Origin: Azospirillum brasilense
GTDB lineage: Bacteria; Pseudomonadota; Alphaproteobacteria; Azospirillales; Azospirillaceae
NCBI RefSeq assembly: GCF_003349955.1
Contig: NZ_QLKQ01000060.1
Coordinates: 1-46,177 of the forward strand
DNA length: 46,177 bases
Reading direction: 5' to 3'
The first letter of the stretch is position 1; every line of letters starts with the position of its first letter. The translations under genes and the position numbers were made by a program. This document shows, piece by piece, positions 41,074-46,177 of this stretch. The notes beneath the pieces are model-generated. The model did not search any database. It was not told the DNA's origin and worked only from the letters and a program-made list of their open reading frames with translations.

Positions 41074-41556
41074 CCCCACCCTCTTCGTTGCCCGCCGCCC
41101 GCGGTCGCGGACGGCGGTCGTCCCTTCCCGCCGGTCCCGTCTTCGCCCCTGTTTCCCCTGGTGCGTTCCACCCCTGTCGGGCGGTTGCGCGTCCGGGCGT
41201 TGCGACGGTGCCGGTCTATGCAGGGAACGTGCCGTTTGTGGGCGGCGCGGTCCCCGCAGCGCGAGCTTAACCCTGCACGGCGCTTGGGTACAAGTCAGGC
41301 GTCCCTACACGAAGGACATAGGCGCAATGCCGGTTTCAAGCCCGCATCTGAACAGAAGTTGAGTTTCTGCATCGGCTTCGCACTGCGACAAGCTGTCGCA
41401 GTTTGATGGTACAGCGAATTGTCTCGGAAAATCAAGTTTTTAGGCTTGCGCGTCCCTGGTGTGGGACGCAAGCGACCTTGCGCGGGCAGCACCGTCCGGC
41501 CGCCGTTTGCGCTGCGGTATCCCACCACCGTGTTGAATCGGAAAACCCCGGTGCCG
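41074..41556. other. Long upstream region of the cytochrome oxidase operon
   Basis: No gene was found in these 483 bases. The region holds the perfect inverted repeat at 41382-41402 and a second stem-loop at 41444-41473 (GCTTGCG-CG-TCCC with GGGACGCAAGC) that has no T-run. The part from 41330 to 41450 is less GC-rich than its surroundings, as expected for a promoter region. I could not fix a confident -35/-10 pair. Confidence 0.6.
41382..41402. promoter_or_regulatory. Perfect inverted repeat, candidate RegA/PrrA-type site, upstream of ctaC
   Basis: ACTGCGACA (41382-41390) and TGTCGCAGT (41394-41402) are exact inverted copies around AGC. The core GCGAC-AAGCT-GTCGC fits the two-block GCGNC...GNCGC pattern described for RegA/PrrA/RoxR redox response regulators, which control oxidases in alphaproteobacteria. 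The site is about 310 bases before the ctaC start. Binding is inferred, not shown. Confidence 0.5.
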
Positions 41557-42915
41557 TCAGTGCCCGCTGGTGATGACCTTGCGGATTCGGCGCACGCCGG
41601 ACCAGACGAAGGCGATGACGATGGGAATCATCAGCCCGACGAGCAGGTCGGGATCGACCTTCATCCCGAGTCCCTTCACGCCCTTCGCGGCGTAGCCGAC
41701 GATGCCGACGAGGTAGTAGCTGATCGCCACCACCGACAGCCCCTCCACCGTCTCCTGCAGGCGGAGCTGGAGCTGCGCCCGCTTGTCCATGGAGAGGAGA
41801 AGCTCGGCGTTCTGCCCCTCCACGGCGATCTCCACGCGGGTGCGCAGCAGGTCGCTGGCGCGGGCCACGCGCTGGGACAGCGCCTGCAGGCGCGATTCCA
41901 CCGCCTCGCAGGTGCGGATCGCCGGGGCGAGGCGGCGGTCCATGAACTCGCCCACCGTGGGCAGCCCCTCGATGCGGATCTCGCGCAGCTCGACGATGCG
42001 CTTTTCCACGAGGTTGTAGTAGGCCCGCGCCGCGCCGAAGCGGTAGGCGGTCTCCGCGGCGATCTGCTCGGTCTGGGCGGCCAGCAGGGTCAGCCGGTCG
42101 AGCAGCTCGCGCTCGTCGTCCAGGCCGCGCAGGGTGGCGATTCGGGTGGTCAGGTCGGCCAGATCGGCCTCGATCGGGCCGATGCGCGGCAGCACGCCGC
42201 GCGCCACCGGCAGCGCCAGCAGCGCCATCACCCGGTAGGTCTCGATCTCCAGCAGGCGCTGCACGACGCGCCCCGCCTGGTTGGAGGTCATCGCGTGGTC
42301 GGCGATCAGGATGCGCGAGAAGCCGTCGCCATGGATGCGGAAGTCGGTCCAGGCCGTCGCCGCCCGCCCGGAGATGCGAGTCCCGATGTAGCTCGGCGAG
42401 CCGAACATCGCCGCCAGCATGTTGGCCGAGGGCTCCGGCGATTCGGCGTCGAGGACGGCGACATGGACGCCGACCATGAGCTCGCCCGGCAGTCCGGCCA
42501 GCCACTCCTTGGGCACCGCGTTCAGCGCCGGTTCCAGGAAGGGATCGACCAGCACGTTCGCCGGGGACACGGCGTTGGGACGGAAGACGGTCCAGGTGGA
42601 GAATTCGGTGTGCCGCTCCCACTTCAGGCGGAAGCTGCCGAAGGAGCCGCTGTAATGGGTGGCCCCGGCGGGCGGGCGCGGCACGCCGGCCCAGTCGCAC
42701 AGCTTCTCCAGATGCAGCCGGTCGGCCTCCGACGCGCCCTCCCCCGACAGCATCGCCAGCATGGTGGCGCGCACCGGGGTGGACAGCACCTCCGGCGGGC
42801 GGGTGTGCACCTCGTTGGTCAGGGTCACGCGCAGGGCGTGGTTCTTCAGGGGGTGGGCCAGGGAGCGCGCGTCTCCGTTGCCGGTGCGGCCCATCGCCAG
42901 CGCGTCGTCGGTCAT
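41557..42915 (-). CDS. DUF3422 family membrane-associated protein
   Basis: The preferred start, ATG 42915 (MTDDALAMGRTG), nine bases after AGGGGA, gives 452 residues; ATG 42924 is equally possible. The DUF3422 marks are HALRVTLTNEVHTRPPEVL near the N-terminus, HTEFSTWTVFRP, DFRIHGDGFSRILI and a helical AYRFGAARAYYNLVEKRI segment. The end contains LQLRLQETVEGLSVVAISYYLVG and a final hydrophobic pair of helices (MIPIVIAFVWSGVRRIRK), giving a C-terminal membrane anchor. The family is widespread in Proteobacteria with unknown function. Here it lies between divergent tldD and the oxidase operon. Confidence 0.88.
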   Translation of the reverse strand: MTDDALAMGRTGNGDARSLAHPLKNHALRVTLTNEVHTRPPEVLSTPVRATMLAMLSGEGASEADRLHLEKLCDWAGVPRPPAGATHYSGSFGSFRLKWERHTEFSTWTVFRPNAVSPANVLVDPFLEPALNAVPKEWLAGLPGELMVGVHVAVLDAESPEPSANMLAAMFGSPSYIGTRISGRAATAWTDFRIHGDGFSRILIADHAMTSNQAGRVVQRLLEIETYRVMALLALPVARGVLPRIGPIEADLADLTTRIATLRGLDDERELLDRLTLLAAQTEQIAAETAYRFGAARAYYNLVEKRIVELREIRIEGLPTVGEFMDRRLAPAIRTCEAVESRLQALSQRVARASDLLRTRVEIAVEGQNAELLLSMDKRAQLQLRLQETVEGLSVVAISYYLVGIVGYAAKGVKGLGMKVDPDLLVGLMIPIVIAFVWSGVRRIRKVITSGH

Positions 42916-43084
42916 CGCGGCCATTCCCCTTCCAAGCCCCTTCCGCCAAGAGACGACGAGCCTTGCCGGATGGGCCGCCCGTCGCCACACTATAAGTCTG
43001 ATCTTAGACCACATCGCGCGTGCGGGTGCGAGAGCGCCGGTGCCGCATCGTTGTCCTACGATAGACCGATACCCCGGAGTCCCC

Positions 43085-44518
43085 ATGAGCGCGCTTGCCG
43101 TCACCGACGATCTGTTCTTCAACCGCGCCGGCCTGGACCGGTCCCGTGTCGAGGGGGTGGTGGCCGACGCGCTGCGGGGGGCGGACGATGGCGAACTGTA
43201 TCTGGAATATTCGCAGAGCGAATCGCTGGGCTGGGACGACGGCAAGCTGAAGGCGGCCAGCTTCGACACCACCCAGGGCTTCGGCCTGCGCGCCATCGCC
43301 GACGAGGCGACCGGCTTCGCCCACGCCTCCAGCCTGTCCGAGGACGCCATCCGCCGCGCCGCCGCGACGGTGCGCGCCGTCCAGGCCGGGCACGCCGGCA
43401 CCTTCGCCGAGCCGCCCGCCGGCACCAACCGCGCGCTCTACATCCCCGACAACCCCCTGCCCCTGGTCCCCTTCGAGGCCAAGGTGAAGCTGCTGGCGGA
43501 GATCGACGCCTACGCCCGCGCCAAGGACCCGCGGGTGCGGCAGGTCTCCTGCTCGATCAGCGGCGAGTGGCAGGCGGTGCAGATCATCCGCGCCGACGGC
43601 GTGCGCGTCGCCGACCTGCGCCCGCTGGTCCGGCTGAACGTCTCCGTCGTGGTGGCCGAGGGCGACCGCATGGAGACGGGCGGCCACGGCGGCGGCGGGC
43701 GCGTCACCTACGAACATTACATGCAGCCCGAGACGTGGCGGGCCTTCGTGGACGAGGCGCTGCGCTCCGCGCTGGTCAACCTGTCCTCGGTTCCGGCCCC
43801 GGCGGGCGAGATGACCGTCGTTCTCGGCAACGGCTGGCCGGGCATCCTGCTGCACGAGGCCATCGGCCACGGGCTGGAGGGTGACTTCAACCGCAAGAAG
43901 ACCTCGGCCTTCGCCGGGCTGATGGGCCAGCGCATCGCCGCCCCCGGTGTCACCATCGTGGACGACGGCACCATCGAGAACAGCCGCGGCTCCATCACCG
44001 TGGACGACGAGGGCACCCCCGGCCAGTGCACGACGCTGATCGAGGACGGCATCCTGGTCGGCTACATGCAGGACCGCATGAACGCCCGGCTGATGGGGAT
44101 GCGCCCGACCGGCAACGGGCGGCGCCAGAGCTTCGCCTGCCACCCCATGCCGCGCATGACCAACACCGTGATGCGCCCCGGCGCCTACGAGCCGGAGGAG
44201 ATCATCAAGTCGGTCAAGAAGGGCCTCTACGCCAAGAATTTCGGCGGCGGGCAGGTGGACATCACCAGCGGCAAGTTCGTCTTCTCCGCCAACGAGGCCT
44301 ACCTGATCGAGGACGGCAAGCTCGGCCCGGCGGTGAAGGGCGCGACCCTGATCGGCAACGGCCCGGACAGCCTGACCCGCGTGTCGATGATCGGCAACGA
44401 CACGAAGCTGGATCCCGGCGTCGGCACCTGCGGCAAGGATGGCCAGGGCGTTCCCGTGGGCGTCGGGCAGCCGACCCTGCGCCTGGACGGCCTGACCGTG
44501 GGCGGCACGGCGGCCTGA
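43085..44518 (+). CDS. tldD: Metalloprotease TldD
   Basis: The 477-residue protein is a zinc metalloprotease subunit that works with TldE (PmbA) on unfolded or modified peptides. The active motif is HEAIGHGLEGDFNRK in GWPGILLHEAIGHG (HExxxH), and the end has GKDGQGVPVGVGQPTLRLDGLTVGG, which is conserved. ATG 43085 (MSALAVTDDLFF) is the natural start; the longer in-frame extension overlaps the divergent DUF3422 gene. TldE is not in the window. tldD next to oxidase genes is often seen in alphaproteobacteria. The following ACT-domain gene is 42 bases away. Confidence 0.95.
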   Translation: MSALAVTDDLFFNRAGLDRSRVEGVVADALRGADDGELYLEYSQSESLGWDDGKLKAASFDTTQGFGLRAIADEATGFAHASSLSEDAIRRAAATVRAVQAGHAGTFAEPPAGTNRALYIPDNPLPLVPFEAKVKLLAEIDAYARAKDPRVRQVSCSISGEWQAVQIIRADGVRVADLRPLVRLNVSVVVAEGDRMETGGHGGGGRVTYEHYMQPETWRAFVDEALRSALVNLSSVPAPAGEMTVVLGNGWPGILLHEAIGHGLEGDFNRKKTSAFAGLMGQRIAAPGVTIVDDGTIENSRGSITVDDEGTPGQCTTLIEDGILVGYMQDRMNARLMGMRPTGNGRRQSFACHPMPRMTNTVMRPGAYEPEEIIKSVKKGLYAKNFGGGQVDITSGKFVFSANEAYLIEDGKLGPAVKGATLIGNGPDSLTRVSMIGNDTKLDPGVGTCGKDGQGVPVGVGQPTLRLDGLTVGGTAA

Positions 44519-44560
44519 TCGCCACCACCGCTTCCCTTTTCCGCATCGGAGGTTCCGCCT

Positions 44561-45085
44561 GTGTCATCCCTCGCGCTGGTCTCGACCTTCTGCCCCGACC
44601 GGGTCGGTCTCGTCTCCGCGGTCACCGGCCATCTGTTCGGGCTGGGGGCCAACCTGCGCGACGCGACCTTCGCGGTGATGGGGTCGGGGGCGGAGTTCTC
44701 GGCGGTCTGCGAACTGCCGGACGGCGTCCCCGTCGAGGAGGTGCAGGAAGGGCTGGCCAGCCTGCCCGAGCTGACGGGCGCGCAGATCAAGGTCACGCCC
44801 TTCGACTTCGATCCCAACCCCGGCCCGCTCGCCCGCATCACCCACCGTGTGGAGGTGTCGGGCGGCGACCAGCCCGGCCTGATCGCCCGTTTGTCGGAGA
44901 TCTTCACCCAGTTCGAGGCGAACATCGTCCGGCTCGACGCCCAGACCCTGCCGGAGCGGGAAGGCGGACGCTACGCTATCCGCTTCGCCGTCTCGATCCC
45001 GCCGGAACGCGCCGGCACCTGCCTGTCCGCGATCGCCAACACCGCGGAAACCATGGGCCTGACCTGCGTCGCCGAGGCGCTGTAA
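44561..45085 (+). CDS. Two-ACT-domain protein, GcvR-like
   Basis: The 174-residue protein starts at GTG 44561 after GGAGG. It holds two ACT domains: about 2-75 (LALVSTFCPDRVGLVSAVTGHL) and 92-170 (THRVEVSGGDQPGLIARLSEIF, with FEANIVRLDAQTL). This double-ACT form is that of GcvR, the partner of GcvA that senses glycine in enterobacteria. No GcvA-like regulator is visible. In this organism the gcv operon has a riboswitch, so the role may be different, for instance binding another amino acid. It lies directly after tldD and a palindromic element follows its stop. Confidence 0.85.
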   Translation: MSSLALVSTFCPDRVGLVSAVTGHLFGLGANLRDATFAVMGSGAEFSAVCELPDGVPVEEVQEGLASLPELTGAQIKVTPFDFDPNPGPLARITHRVEVSGGDQPGLIARLSEIFTQFEANIVRLDAQTLPEREGGRYAIRFAVSIPPERAGTCLSAIANTAETMGLTCVAEAL

Positions 45086-45110
45086 CGCTTCTCGTGCAAT
45101 AGCTCGTTTG

Positions 45111-45231
45111 CTCCCTCTCCCCTCCGGGGAGAGGGTTGGGGTGAGGGGGTTGAGCTTTTGCCGAACCTTCCGCCACGCGCATCCCCCTCACCCGCCCGCT
45201 TCGCGGGCACCCTCTCCCCAGAGAGGGGAGT
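45111..45231. repeat. Mosaic palindromic element, copy 5
   Basis: The outer arms CCCTCTCCCCTCCGGGGAGAGGG and CCCTCTCCCCAGAGAGGGGAG flank a spacer with TCCGCCACGCGC (45169-45180), the reverse complement of a block in copy 2, and a CCCGC-TTC-GCGGG hairpin. The element lies between the ACT-domain gene and the YjbH-like gene, both on the plus strand. Confidence 0.8.
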
Positions 45232-45302
45232 GATAAAGGTTGCATTCATACGCATGACAATGCCATGGATCGGGAACCAATCCCGAAAAGTTCCACCATG
45301 GC

Positions 45303-46177
45303 GTGAACCGCGTTCTCCTCGTCCTGGCGTTGTCCCTCACCGCCCTGCCCGCCCGGGCGGAGGGGCTTGAGCCCACCCTGTCCGACTGGGGAACCGTCGG
45401 GCTGCTTCAGACACCGACGGCGCGCGGCCTGCCGGACGGCACCGTCGCCGCCGGACTGACCGCCTTGGGCGGTCTGCACCGTCATTTCTTCGCCGGAGCG
45501 CAACTCCTCCCCAGCCTGGACATCACCTTGCGCAACAGCACCTACCCGAGCTGGCACGGCCTCAGCGAACCGGGTGTGGACGCCAAATTGCGCCTGCTGC
45601 GTGAGGGGTCCTGGTGGCCCGCCCTGGCGATCGGCGGGCGGGACGTCACCGGCAGCGGGCTGGACCTGCCGGGCAAGGGCCGCTTCGCGGGAGAGTATCT
45701 GGTCGCGTCACGCCGCTGGTGGGATGTCGATCTCAGCCTGGGCATCGGCTGGGGAGGGCTCGGCGACTATGGGCATATCCGCAACCCGCTGCGCTTCCTC
45801 GGCGGACGCTTCAAGCGCGACCGCGACCCGGCGAGGGCGTCGGCCCGCGGGCCGGAGGCGTGGTTCACCGGGGAGCGCGCGGCCCTGTTCGGCGGGGTCG
45901 AGTGGCACACGCCGTTGGAAGGGCTCAGCGTCAAGCTGGAGTACAGCGCCGACAGCTTCCGCGCCCAGCAGCAGGACGATCCGACCTTCCAGCCCGGCCT
46001 GCCGCTGAACGCCGGCCTCACCTACCGCCCCTGGCGCTGGCTGGAGCTGGGCGCCGGGGTCGAACAGGGATCGCGGGCCATGCTGCGCCTCGCCGCCCGC
46101 TTCGACCCGTGGGAGGAGGCCGACACCACCCCGCGCACACCGCCGCCCATGGTCGGCGCCCAGCTCCAGCAAGCGCC
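45303..46177 (+). CDS. YjbH-type (DUF940) outer membrane protein, N-terminal part
   Basis: The gene runs off the right edge; 291 codons are visible. GTG 45303 gives VNRVLLVLALSLTALPARAEG, a signal peptide; the frame has a stop at 45255 and no ATG between, so GTG is the only good start. The mature part begins LSDWGTVGLLQTPTARGLPDG, the YjbH-type opening, then FAGAQLLPSLDITLRNSTYP and repeated amphipathic strands. YjbH proteins are predicted beta barrels near exopolysaccharide export genes and are thought to help polysaccharide secretion. No such genes are visible here, but the right-hand neighbours are outside the window. Confidence 0.78.
   Translation, partial: MNRVLLVLALSLTALPARAEGLEPTLSDWGTVGLLQTPTARGLPDGTVAAGLTALGGLHRHFFAGAQLLPSLDITLRNSTYPSWHGLSEPGVDAKLRLLREGSWWPALAIGGRDVTGSGLDLPGKGRFAGEYLVASRRWWDVDLSLGIGWGGLGDYGHIRNPLRFLGGRFKRDRDPARASARGPEAWFTGERAALFGGVEWHTPLEGLSVKLEYSADSFRAQQQDDPTFQPGLPLNAGLTYRPWRWLELGAGVEQGSRAMLRLAARFDPWEEADTTPRTPPPMVGAQLQQA

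Noticed and set aside
41444..41473. Stem-loop upstream of ctaC as terminator of the DUF3422 gene
   Set aside because: No T-run on either strand; left as a feature of the intergenic region only.
13000..45240. CRISPR array for the repeated intergenic blocks
   Set aside because: The copies are kilobases apart and palindromic, without regular repeats or spacers.

Overview
The window is a high-GC (roughly 65-70 %) alphaproteobacterial chromosome segment. Gene content, protein sequences and gene neighbourhoods point to the Rhodospirillales, most likely Azospirillum or a close relative: a tandem glycine riboswitch before gcvT-gcvH-gcvPA-gcvPB, an aa3 oxidase cluster running ctaC-ctaD-ctaB-coxF-ctaG-ctaE-surf1, a thrC-M16 peptidase-GNAT string, and ispH near thrB-rnhA. 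The genus is an inference from protein character. No rRNA, tRNA, phage, insertion sequence or CRISPR array was seen, and nearly all genes look like core chromosome.

Layout. 1-4.0 kb: the 3' end of gap with its terminator, an orphan HicB-like gene, two small unknown proteins, class I fructose-bisphosphate aldolase, ThiE and a TSUP permease. 4.1-9.4 kb: a FadL-type porin with palindromes in its promoter, an AcuI/YhdH reductase, epmA divergent from efp, and an inositol-phosphatase gene. 9.6-13.0 kb: a lipoprotein with an OmpA-like end, a MotA/TolQ/ExbB-like channel protein and a MotB/OmpA-like protein with a long coiled coil; this looks like a dedicated envelope motor of unknown job and is the best candidate here for an undescribed system. 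13.1-17.9 kb (minus strand): the glycine cleavage operon under its riboswitch. 17.9-27.5 kb: a double-CDGSH protein, a lipoprotein, ispH, a Uma2 nuclease-like gene, thrB, rnhA, an acyl-CoA ligase, a peroxiredoxin-DsbD pair and YqgE/AlgH. 27.6-43 kb (minus strand): GNAT, M16 peptidase and thrC, then a GH5 cellulase and an M32 carboxypeptidase, then the cytochrome oxidase cluster and a DUF3422 gene. 43.1-46.2 kb: tldD, a two-ACT-domain GcvR-like protein and the start of a YjbH-type protein.

The genes are joined in recognisable pathways. Aldolase and GAPDH serve central carbon flow. EpmA modifies EF-P. The Gcv proteins form one operon controlled by glycine. The cox/cta genes encode the oxidase core subunits plus heme O, copper and SURF1 assembly factors. 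ThrB and ThrC, 8 kb apart, do the last two steps of threonine synthesis.

Regulatory and repeat signals seen directly: a promoter and tandem aptamers before gcvT; a perfect 9-bp inverted repeat of the GCGNC-N5-GNCGC type upstream of ctaC, which fits a RegA/PrrA-class redox regulator; two palindromes at the fadL-like promoter; and five intergenic copies of a G/C-rich mosaic palindromic element.
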